Below, piece by piece: positions 33,842 through 44,558 of a DNA stretch of 64,000 nucleotides. Under the pieces are notes generated by a model. The model had not been told where the DNA came from. It did no database searches and worked only from the letters and a program-made list of their open reading frames with translations. How positions within the stretch are numbered: the stretch's first letter is position 1; each line of letters begins with the position of its first letter. Position numbers and translations under genes: made by a program. The DNA comes from Posidonia oceanica. Its lineage: Eukaryota; Streptophyta; Magnoliopsida; Alismatales; Posidoniaceae. Location: positions 9,858,001 to 9,922,000 of the forward strand of contig JAZBRS010000011.1 in the NCBI GenBank assembly GCA_037176725.1, given 5' to 3'.

Positions 33842-36250
33842 TCATTGGTAGTACTTCTTGAGGTAGCATGAATTGACTAGTTCTGATTGCTCAACCTGGT
33901 CCATGTCCTCAAGAATTGCTGCACCGTCAGAGAAGATCTGCTTGATCACAAAGGGGCCGTGCCAGTTAGGTCGGAATTTTCCTCAGCCGTCTGGAAGGTG
34001 GATGGCTCGCAAAATGAGATCCCCTGGCTGGAAGCTTCTGGGTTGGACTCTCTTCTGATAGGCTCTGGCTATTCGCTTTTGGTAACACTGAGCATGATGC
34101 ATGGCCTGCAGCCTATGCTCATCAATCAGGTTCAGCTGGATGCAGCGGTCTTCGACCCATTCTGCCTCTTCTAGCTCAGCTTCTCGTAGGATCCATAGTG
34201 AGGGGATTTCCACTTCAACAGGCAGCACTGCCTCCATGCCGTACGCTAGTGAATATGGGGTTGCTCCTGTTGAGGTCCGGACTGACGTTCTGTATGCCTA
34301 GAGTGCGTATGGAAGCTTGTCATGCCAGTCCCTATGGGTTTCTACCATCTTCTTTACGATCTTCACAATGTTCTTGTTGGCAGACTCGACTGCTCCATTC
34401 ATCTGAGGCCGATAAGGCGAGGACTTCTGATGTTCTATCTTGAAGCTCTGGAGGTATTCCTCGATCCTCTTGGTTGTGAAATTCGTGCCAATGTTAGAGA
34501 TGAGGGAGTGTGGGACCCCGTACCGGGCGATGATGTTGTTTCTAATGAACTTTTTCTGTCGTCGCGGCTGTGACAGTCTTGTAGGAGGCTGCTTCCACCC
34601 ACTTAGTAAAGTAGTCGATCACCACGAGGATAAAGCGATGATGGTTTGAAGTAGCAGGATGTATGGCACCGATGACATCAATCCCCCGTGTGGAGAAGGG
34701 CCATGGCGACAACATGTTGTGTAGTTGCTGTGAGGGAGCGTGGATGAAGTTCCCATGGATCTAACAGCTATGGCATTTGTGCACAAACTGGCAGCAGTCT
34801 GCCTTCATGGTTGACCAGAAGTAGCGTTGGAGCATAATCTTCTTGGCCAGTAGCACGTCGTTCATATAAGGGCCGCAGGTCCCCGCATGTACTTGAAGTA
34901 TCAACCTGTCACCCTCTATCTTGTCCAAGCAGCGTAGGAGCATCTGGTTGTAGGATCTTCTGTACAGATGTCCTGCTCCTATCACATATTTTGATGCCAA
35001 ACGTGTCAAAACCTTTCTGTCTGCTATTGAGGCGTAAGGTGGAAGGCGGCCAGATTCCAGGAAGACTTTAATGTCGTGGTACCATGGCTGCTCTTCTGCT
35101 GGGTCTGCCTCTTCTATGCTCATGCAATGCACCGGCTGCTCTATGCGAGTAATTGATACGTCCACTGCACGATCTTCAAGTATGCTGAGCCAGGATGCCA
35201 AAGTTGCTAGTGCATCTGCATACGCGGTCCTTGCTCTGTTCATGTATGTAAAGTGGACGCTCTCGAACCCCTTAATGAGCCTTAGCAGATGTTCGTGATA
35301 TGGCACGAGCTTTGGGTCCTTGGTTTTCCAGTCGCCGTTCACCTGGGAGATCATTACCATGGCATCGCAGTGCACATGCAGCTTTCGCACCTCATGCTCG
35401 AGGGCGACTCTCAGTCCTAAGATGCACGCTTCATACTCTTCTTTGTTGTTGGTGCATTCAAAGGTCAGCTTCCTGGCAAAGGGGATCAGCTGCCCCTATG
35501 GCGTTGCTAATATAGCATCTATGCCTTGACCCTTCTTGTTGACAGCGCCATCAAAGTACAGCTACCACTGCTGCTCGTCCTCAGGGTTCTTCTGCTCAGA
35601 ATCCTCCGTGGCGAGCAAAATGTCCTCATCGGGGAACTGTGTCTGCAGAGGCTGGTATTTAGGCAGTGGGAAATCAGCAAGATGATCTGCCATGGCTTGT
35701 CCCTTCATGGACTTCTGCGTGATGAAAGTGATGTCATACTGAGACAGTAACACCTGCCACTTGATGCATCTGCCTACCATGGTTGGCTTCTGGAAGAGGA
35801 ATTTAATGGGATCATACTTACATGAGAGCTGAACTAGGTACGCCATCATGTAGTGCCTTAGTTTCTGTACGGCCCAGACAAGAGATAAGCAGGTTTTCTC
35901 TATAGTGCTATATCTGGCTTTGCAATCGTTAAACTTCTTGCTCAGGTAATAGATGGTACGCTCCTTTCTACTCGATTCATCTTGTTGGCCAAAGACTGCG
36001 CCCATGGAATGCTACGTGGTAGAAAGGTAGAGAAGCAGAGGTCTCCCTAGAGTGGGAGTAACCAAAATAGGAGGCTTGATCAGGAGCTGCTTGATCTTGT
36101 CAAATGCAACCTGACACTCCTCGCTCCAGTTGATCTGTGCATTTTTCTCAGGAGCTTGAAAATCGATTCGCAGATGGGTGTAAGCTGCGTAATGAACCGA
36201 CTGATATACTGTAATTGCCTCAACAGGCCTCAGACCTCCTTTTCAGTCCT
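33842..36250 (-). pseudogene. Element B RNase H, archaeal-type RNase H and integrase (broken)
   Basis: The RNase H and second RNase H lie in the frame of 36005-34761: IYYLSKKFNDCKARYSTIEKT, then FDGA after a TAG at 35562, EEYEA, HVHCDA (A has HVHGDA) and TAYADALA, and the integrase zinc region ending KCHSC with a stop at 34761. After a frameshift near 34550 the integrase C-terminus is open at 34237-33983 and ends at 33842-33844. Upstream (36250-36005) the RT connection is in a different frame and contains a TGA. The order and spacing match A. The protein is not functional as it stands. Confidence 0.88.
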
Positions 36251-37401
36251 GGAGGTGGCATTTCCACGATGACTTTTGCCTTGCTCAGGTCCACCTCAAT
36301 TCCCCTCTGGCTGACATTGTAACTCAAGAGTTTTCCAGATGATACCCGAAATACGCATTTGTTGGGGTTGAGACGCAGCTTGTATTTCCTTAAGCGGTCA
36401 ATGAGCTTCTTCAGATAGACGAGGTGATCCTCGGGCTCTTTGGACTTGGCGATCATATCATCCATGTAGACCTCAACTTCTTGGTGCATGAGGTCATGAA
36501 ACAGTGTTGTCATTACCCTCTGATAAGTTGCTCCGGCGTTCTTGAGCCCAAACGACATAACTTGATAGCAGAAGACTCCCTAGGGAGTGATAAAGGATGT
36601 ATTTTCCATGTCTTCTTCTGCCATTCTAATTTGGTTGTAGCTAGAGAAGTCGTCCATAAAGGAGAGCATTTTGTGGCCCACTGTGTTGTCGACTAGGACG
36701 TCAATGTGCGGTAGTGGGAAATAGTCCTTGGGACTCGCTTTGTTCAGATCCCTATAGTCGATGCACATGCGGACCTAGTCGTCCTTCTTGGGCACTGGCA
36801 CAACATTTGCAAGCCATTCTGAGTACAGAACGACCTTGAGAAAACTGACATTGTGCTGCTTCATGATCTCCTCCTTGATCTTGAGCAGCCACTAGGGTCG
36901 CCATCTCCTTAGCTTCTGCTTCACTGGCTTCACATTTGACTTCAGTGGCAGGTTGTGCACTACTATCTCGATGTCGAGGCCGATCATGTCTTCATAACTC
37001 CAGGTGAAGACGTCTGCATATTCCCTGAGGAATGCTATAAACTCTGCTCTGGCCTGGGGTGACAGTTGGGCGCTAATGTGGACCTCTTTGACATCTTTCA
37101 CTGTGCCAATGTTGACAACCTCCGTCTCTTCTTCGATGTGGAGGTTGGGGCCCTCTGGATCATCATCGTAGGGCTGGAACTCAGGTGATAGTTCATCATT
37201 CTCATCTACGCCTGTATCATCCTCCTCTCCATGTGTAATGAGTTCTGAGAGGATCTCCTTCTCGAAAGTGGGGTCTGTGATATCGAAGGAGTGAATGTGT
37301 TCCGCTTCCTGGCCCTGATGACGCCTCAGAATGGTCACGCTCACCCGAGTGTTCCTGTATTCTCGACGTGCGACCTCTGCTCCGGCTGTCTCTGGACTCA
37401 C
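36220..37401 (-). pseudogene. Element B reverse transcriptase (broken by stops only)
   Basis: One minus-strand frame from 37401 to 36220 with stops at 36892 (Gln in A), about 36770 and about 36580 (Trp in A), and no frameshift until the RT-RNase H border. It includes SYEDMIGLD, PVKQKLRRWRP, MCIDYRDLNKASPKDYFPLP, MLSFMDDFSSYNQI and the catalytic box as YMDD (EVEVYMDDMIAK; A has YVDD). The N-terminal linker SFDITDPTFEKEILSEL is open here while A is frameshifted. The frame ends with the same -1 break after EMPPP as in A. Confidence 0.9.
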
Positions 37402-38812
37402 CGGCTGATTTGTCTCCTCTGTCTGTATTGCTGCTCCTACTACTACTTGGGATGCTGTCTCTATTGTTGTCTCCTCCTCTACGTTTTCTGATGTACTTGC
37501 GGGGGGTTTGTTGGACTAAGAGCTGTCCTCTAGGCGACTGATCTGTGTGTTGTTGCCTGCAGCACGACCTGAGCGGGGTATGTGCTGTATAAACCATCTA
37601 GACTCGCCTCCCGGCTGTAGAGTGATTAACTCATCTAGTCTAGCGGCTGCTGCTGTTGTGGCTTCTTCCACGACCATAATAGTGGATGGTCTTGCTGCGG
37701 GGAGGGATCTGTGATTACAGCTTTCCCTTTCTTCACCGCGTGCTGCTTTGCGGCATCCTCCGCCAGTGCTGTAAGCTGTTCTTGGAACAATAGTTCCAAG
37801 TCTCCAAGCATGCTGTCTACCATGGCCTCTGCGGTCGCTCCCTCCTCGTCATCCGAGGGTAGGTCGACATAATAGGCGCTAATGGCCTCTGGCTCCTGCT
37901 CGGCTGCTTCCTCGCCCACGTGCGTGCCTCTAGCTGTTAGTTGCACTGTTGCCTGGAGTGTCTGCTCTGCTACCGGCTGTGCTGATTGACTAATCGACTG
38001 ATCTTCCGGTGCGGCTAACTACGGTGCTGCGGCGATCAGGGACGTAAATAGGCTGGCCATTGGTGCAACTGGTAGGTGTGCTGCCAAGTTCACTACTGTG
38101 GCTGGAGGGGAGATAGAAGCGCTCCTCTGGAGGGCCGATAGTTGGATGGTTACCTCGGGCGGAAAAGCGCCTATGTTTGTGGGTGATGGTGGTTGTATGG
38201 CTGGAGATGCTGTGGGGGCCCACCACAAGACTTGATTTGCTGAGGCAGATGGTTGTATGGTTGCTGGAGCTGCCTGTGTTGCTTGTGGTGTTGCTAATGA
38301 AGCGGGCTGAGTCACGATGCTGCCTGAACTGGCTGACTGAGCCGTCGAAAAGGGTGACTGTTGTGCTGGTGTGGCTACGGCCGCGAGTGAACTGGTGAGT
38401 GGTGCCTAAGGGTGTGCTCCTAACCCTGGCATTGATGCTGTGACTATCGGAGGTGCTGGTGAAACTGCAGAAATGGGAGAGACTGTCAACTCTGACATAG
38501 GACTTGTTGATTCTGCCACTGTATCAGTAGAAGGGAGGGTCAGACAAACTGACCGAGACGTTGTCGGGCTGGACTGGACCTCGCTGTTGGTCCAAACGGC
38601 TTCCACAGTGCCAGACTGCTTCTTATCTACGTAGTAGTCCTCTATGCAGACAGACTCCCCTGTCGGTAGTGGGGGGCTTTGGCACGGTGCTGGCTGTGTT
38701 GCAACTCGACTTCTGTCCGGATCAAGGGCACCTGCACTGGTGAAGTTAGTGAGGTCCCGAGGGATGGCAATCTTCTGGTTCCTCGAACGCAGGCGCTCGT
38801 CTTCGTGGGGTT
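37402..38812 (-). pseudogene. Element B protease-RT linker remnant
   Basis: Fragmented frames rich in Ala, Ser, Thr and Pro (38315-38019, 37946-37635, 37597-37217). They match A's linker (for example RSVCLTLPSTD in B against RSVCLALPSTD in A). The protease active-site part is not present: homology to A stops near A:13770, where C's LTR begins. Confidence 0.8.
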
Positions 38813-38818
38813 AGCAGT

Positions 38819-41800
38819 TGCAAACACCCCATTTTTTCGATTTTTGTGCTAATGGCTCTCTCTTTGGTGGAATCAAAACCTAGGAAAACGTCACACAAAA
38901 CATAGAAATCCACACATTAACCCTAGCCCAAATCACTAGAAAACCCACAATTTTCAACCCATTTAAACCCTTACAAAACCCTAGTTTAAAACCCTAGGAT
39001 TCACATAGAAAACCCTAGGAATCTCCCATCAAAGCCCTAGAAATCCCCTAGGTTAAACCCTAGAAGAAAACCCTAGGTTCACACAAGCCCAAGCCTAAGC
39101 CCACTAACCTCTTTCTTTTTTTTTCTTCTTCATCTCCTTCTTCTTCTTTTTTCTCTTTTCTCCTTTCTTCCGTTATTTCTCAAGCCCGGCCCACTAGCAC
39201 ATTTCTCCCTTCCTTTCCTTTTCTTTTATTTTTTCCTTTTATTTCATCCGGCCCAGCCCACTCCACAGCCTTCCTCTTCTTTCTTTTTTTCTTTCTTTTT
39301 TCCCCACCTACAGGCCCGACCTCTCCTCTTCTTTACTTCTTCTTTTTCCCTCCTCCTGCTGTAAAACCACAGTAGCTACACCCAATTCACGGCCTTCACG
39401 CCACCAAAACACAACCTTCCACACTCCACCTCTTCCCCACTTACTACCCATCCATTCAACACTAACTCCCCTCATTTCCCGCTCACACAACAGCTACCAA
39501 TTCACTACCTTCACGCCACAACCCACACCTCCTCCTGCCATCCTCTGTGACCTTTGGACAGCAACAAAACCACCTCCACATCCATAGCAGAAGGGGGGCA
39601 ATTCACTCTCTCAAGAACACACACACACGCACACAGAAGAACCGCTAGAACCCATTTCCTCCTCTCCTTCCTCCACCACAGACCTCTGCAAAATTCACCA
39701 TAACCTGCCTTCCGCACGCCCAGGCAACTCCTCTCCACCCTCCCAAGATCACCACGACCACTTGAGAGAGATCCACAAGCCTGAGAGAGAAGCGCAGTTG
39801 AGGAGAGAGGGAAAAATCCAGAATTGACCCAAAATCCCAACTCCTGTTTCGTGCGGCCTATTCAACTTCTGGTTGGCCTAGAAGCTTCCTCAGATCACCG
39901 GTAGCTTCTCCAGATCACACCAGTAGCTTCCCGGGCCCCCACGCACCGCTGCAACCTCTGCTCAGACAGCCGCACCCACCGCAGATTGGTAGCACTCCTC
40001 AGCTTCCCGTGCAGGTAACGGTCCCTCTCCCTAACCTCCTTGCATGCCCACCTTGCTTTTTAGATAATTAGTTTTAAGTTTGGGTCGTTAGTCTGGTTTT
40101 TGGGCTCCGCCGTGGTCACCCTTCGTCTCCGGCACTGGCAGACCACAGCAAACACCCTTCGTCGTGCTCCGGCCAGCTCCACTCCAGCCGACTGCACCCC
40201 GAGCTGCGCCTGGACTCCAACAGCTCAGCCTGGTGCCTCCCGAGTGCCGCAGCAGTCCCCAGCTCCCGCTCCACCTCTAGCACCCTCTACAGCAGCTCAT
40301 CGGCGTCGACCGAGCAGCTCCACCACCGTCTCGCACCGTCGACACCTCTGGAGCATTCCTGCGCACCGCCTTCAGCTCCCTGGGCCCTCAGCTCAGCCAG
40401 CCGCCCGTCGGACCACCGCTTGCGCCTCCACCTTCCCCGGCGCAGCGCTGCAGGTGTCGGGTGCACTGTAGCTACTGTAGCGATTAAGTTTATAAGGTTT
40501 TATTAAGTTTCGGTTTGAAATTGAAATAAAGCCCTTAAGTTTATTTTGTTTACATTTCAGTCCAGTTTCGGTTTATAAATCATTTAATTCATGATTTAAA
40601 CTATATTGCATTGAAGTAAAGTACTGTATGTTTAATTAATTGCATTTAGGTCCAGTCACATGTTTATTTTGATTTAAATGTGATTTTAAACCTTATTACA
40701 TTGTAATAAAGTCCTGCATGTTTTGATTTTTACATTTAGGTCCTGTTTACTTTAAACTGTGATTTAAATGTGAATTTAAAACTTTATTACATTGCAATAA
40801 AGTCCAACAAGTTTCAATTATTACATTTGAGTCCAATTTACTTTGAATTGTGATTTAAATGTGACTTTTAAACCTTATTACATTGTAATAAAGTCCAGCA
40901 AGTTTACATTATTGCATTTGGGTCCAGTTTGCTTCCAACTGCCATTTAAATGCAAGTTTAAACTTTATTACATTGCAATAAAGTCCTGAGACTTGTTATT
41001 ATTGCATTTAAGTCCTATTTGCATACATGCATCATTTAAATTGCAATTTTAATCATATTACATTGCTTTAAATGCCCAACAGTTTTACAAATTGCATTTC
41101 AGTCCATGTTTTTAAACTATTGCCTGTTTGCATGCCTGTTTAGCTTTGCATTCTGAACCCTGCATGTTTTCAAAATTGCATCTAGGTCCTTATGCCTAGT
41201 TTCTTTATGCTTGCATCCTGCCTTGCATCTTAAATTCAACAGTTAGGTCTAATTGCATGTTAGTCCTAAAATCCACTGTTGTCTGCCTGCTTGATACTTT
41301 TGCATTGCATTTAAGTCCCACTTGTTTTCAAAACTACATGTAGGTCCTTTTATTGCATTATTGTATGCCTGTCTTTTACTTAATGCTGCATTTGGCCCTT
41401 GCTGGTCCTATACTCTGCTGCATCTACATTTTTGCATGCATTTATTCTGTTGCATTGCATTTTACCATGATTTTGCATGTAGGCCCCTGCAGTTTCCCTT
41501 AATTGCATTTAGGTCCCTACCTTTGCATTTTGCATGCATTGCATCTTCATATCATTGCATACTGCACTCTTGCACTTGTTTGAGCATTGTTAGCCTCATT
41601 GCATTTAGGAAACCCTGCATTGCACACACATAGGGGTAATTTGCACCTAGGCTCCCACTTAGATCACTTTTTCTAGCCCTTGAGCCATCTGACTTGAAAC
41701 CTGAATAACTTTTGATCGGACCGTTGGATCTTCACGATCTAACTATCCAGGTCTTCTTGGTTGAATGATCTTTCATTCTAACCAAAGTTATCTCAGATTA

Positions 41801-42634
41801 GGCCTCAGATCTTCAAGATAAGTCCATTTGAATCACTGCATATCACTTGTTGCCTGTCACCTGCACTGCATGCCTTGTTTTCGCACCCTATTTTATCGAG
41901 CATGTAGATTAGGGTTTTCTGCCCTTGTTTTCCTTCCCCTTTGCTTGTTTTACACTTTCATCGTGTGCTTTTACTTGACTTTTCCGCCCTTGTTTCCTTT
42001 CCCTCTTGTATGTTGTACTTGCATTGTGTGGTTTTATCAGCATTTTGTTTTATCGCCTGCATTTGCATTATGGCAGTGATGCTTACTGCCTGGTGTTCTC
42101 AAGAACTAGGGTTCGCCCCGTTCGAAACACAGGCAGCGCTGCTAAGCACATAGGCTGCACGTTTACTTTGTATCATGCATCACAGCACTTAGAGTATACA
42201 TTTAGGCATTTAGGCACACATTTTAGCAAGCATAGCATGGCATAGCATTCCTCGTCCCTTGGACGTGCAGTTAGGCAATCATTGCCGAAATTCCTGCAAA
42301 TGCGAGCGATAGCCAAGAAAGACCGATTCCTCGGGCATGTCGGGGGTGCCTAATACCTTCCCCACACGTAATAGGAGTCCTTACCCTTTCTCTGGACCCG
42401 TAATGACCGTTTTGCCCTTGTCCTTAGCACGAGTCATCTTTCTTTGCATAACATTGCATTCATTTGCATGTTTTCTTGCATTCCCCTGGTTTTCCTCGTC
42501 TTCTGATCTAATGGACTAGGTGGCAACTTTGTTTTGTCTTATCTTTTGCTTTCCTTCTTCGTGTCGCTATCCGTGAAGTTCCTCTTCTCGTTCAAACCCT
42601 CTCCGGTCCGGATCCACGGGATCGGGCGTTCACA
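38819..42634 (+). repeat. Element C 5' LTR (about 3.8 kb)
   Basis: Starts TGCAAACACCCC and ends CGTTCACA, three bases before the PBS. In order: telomere-like ACCCTAG motifs, pyrimidine-rich tract (39110-39360), GC-rich stretch with a donor-like CAG/GTAACG at about 40015, AT-rich ~90-bp array (40540-41100), TGCATTGCAT-rich stretch, and the shared U5 block (42317-42390). No second copy exists in the window, so its ends are inferred from the start/end motifs and the PBS. Confidence 0.82.
40540..41100. repeat. AT-rich ~90-bp array in element C LTR
   Basis: Units such as TGATTTAAATGTG, then AAACCTTATTACATTG, then TAATAAAGTCC and TTGCATTTAGGTCC, at roughly 90-bp spacing. They are reverse-complement relatives of the array in A's LTR, as expected for the opposite orientation. 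Confidence 0.75.
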
Positions 42635-42637
42635 GGC

Positions 42638-42655
42638 TGGCGACTCTGCTGGGGA
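42638..42655 (+). other. Element C primer-binding site
   Basis: TGGCGACTCTGCTGGGGA three bases after the LTR end, identical to A's PBS. The following bases (TTTAGACTCCGACTTTCATT) match those after A's PBS. Confidence 0.9.
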
Positions 42656-44240
42656 TTTAGACTCCGACTTTCATTTTGGCTTTTCGCTTGCATGGTTTTT
42701 CGCTTGCGCTTGCCTTATGCCTGCTACTTTGCTTTATTGCCTGCCTTATGCATGTTTATTTGTATCATTGCTTACGTTATTCTTGTTTGCTTTGTTTATG
42801 CTTTATACATGCCTTTTGAGTGGTAAATGCTTTGTTTTACACAGTTGCTATGCCACCCCACATGCACATGCCATGCATATCTGCTTTTTGACATGATAAG
42901 TGTTTTTCTTTTCACTCTCATGTCCACATACACATGCACATACCATGCCCATGCTTTTTGCGGTGATCGTATGTTGTTTGCTTGCCATGTTTGGGTGTTT
43001 TCCTTCCCCTTTTGCATTAGGCCTAAGGACAACTAGAGACTGGTTGTTCCCTCCCCTTGGAAAATAAAATAAGCAAGTAAAAGTCAAATCTAGGAGCAAC
43101 TAGAGACGCCAACACACCTTCACCCCCTTTGGGTTAATAAAACATGCAAGATAAAAAACTTTAATCATTTTGCATGAATCATCATATAGGGCATGCATCT
43201 TCTCATCTGAGTCCACCTATCAGTCTGAGAAGGACAGTCTCGGTCTCTCGTTCAGCTGCTTTGGCACATGGCGAGTCGATCAGTCTGTCCCCCCTTGTCA
43301 AGGGTCGTGTTGGTGCTACTAAAGGGTACAGCCCATGCTTCGGTAGAGTCAAGGCCACTAATGCGCCACCCGTTATACCTGAGCTCTGGCCAGGGTCTAG
43401 ACGGGAGCCTTACTTTCTGATTGAGTCGGTGACCCGTACACTTGTGGCAATCCAAAGTAGATAACCTACTAGGACACACTAGATTGGTGAGAGAGAGCAT
43501 GCTAGAAAGCATATCATTTGCATAAGTGCATGCATACCACCAATTAAGCATTCGCATTTTACTTCGGGCTTTTAACTTTCGCTTGCTATGTTGGTTTTGC
43601 CTTGTTGTGTGATTGTCTGTATGCCATGACTTCCTATTTCTTTCCCCTTCATGCTTTTGTCATGTTTAGGATATTAGAAACTTGTTTGCTCCCCTTTGGC
43701 TTAATTTAAAAGCAACAATAAAGCCAACCTTTAAACTTTAAGCACAACTAGAGCTAAACTTGCAATTTCCCCCCTTAGTTAAATAAAGCGCAAGTAAAAT
43801 ACTCTAATGCATATCGCATGTTTGATCATATTAGAAAGCATGCATCTTTTCCTCTGAGTCCACCTACTTAGTCCGAGAATGATAGTCCCGGTCTCTTGTT
43901 CTGTCGCTTTGGCACGACGCAAGTTGGTTGGTCTGTCCCCCCTTATCTGGGGTCGTGTCGGTGTTAGTCGAGGGTACAACCCGTGCTTTTGGCCGGGTTG
44001 AGGCTCCAAACGCACCAACCGTTCACTGCTTGAGCTTTGGTCAGGATTTAGAACGGTGACCTTACTTTTTGACCTAGAGTCAATAAATCCCATACCCATG
44101 AGTGAGTCCTAGTAGGCCGCCTACTCAGGACATGCATGGTGAGAGAGCGTATTTTAGGACATTTATTTGCATGTGTGCCATTCATGCCACAACTAAATAA
44201 CTCTGCAGCTATCTAATTACTTTGTTTATCTTCACAGGTC
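42656..44240 (+). other. Element C 5' leader with a duplicated conserved block
   Basis: No gene called. A ~330-nt block occurs twice, at about 43180-43520 and 43840-44165. Each contains GCATGCATCTT, TCTGAGTCCACCTA, TCTGTCCCCCCTT, GGTACA(G/A)CCC and GGTGAGAGAG. Single copies are in the leaders of A and D, so the block is conserved and was tandemly duplicated in C. Confidence 0.75.
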
Positions 44241-44558
44241 TCGAGCCGTGCTCGATTGTGCGTCTTCGGGTCACATCAGCTCCCAAATCTTGCATACAGT
44301 TTCTGACTGTCCTGTTCCCTATTTTGCTTGTCTAGATCTTCTCCATTACTGTCTAGTTCGTCGCCTCCCGCAGATTCCGGAGTTGATAGTCAGTCTTCCC
44401 CTTTTCTTCTGGCCGGCATCCGCCCCTTTCTCCAGGCACCTCCTCTAAGAGCGCTCCCTGGTCCGGCTACCTTTGACTTCTCTCTACCTGTGGCACCTCA
44501 TGCCGAGGCATAGGGTCAGCCCCAATTCCTTCTTGACACCGATGGTCTGAGCCATCAG
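44241..44558 (+). other. Sequence between leader and gag frame, element C
   Basis: The ORF start of gag is uncertain. Short Pro/Ser/Leu-rich frames lie here, but none is clearly continuous with the frame starting at 44559. It follows a CTTCACAG acceptor-like motif at 44238. Confidence 0.4.

Larger units (their letters stand above)
24038..38818 (-). mobile_element. Element B: older, truncated relative of A
   Basis: Minus-strand order, in sense: protease remnant, linker, RT, RNase H, second RNase H, integrase, a foreign insertion, post-pol ORF, stem-loop blocks, hairpin array. It is colinear with A from about A:4730 to A:13770. The 3' end is interrupted by A at 24037/24038, and its 3' LTR must lie left of the window. 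The 5' side (rest of protease, gag, leader, 5' LTR) is missing where the LTR of C begins at 38819. Coding frames have more stops and frameshifts than in A, so B is older or more exposed to decay. Confidence 0.88.
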
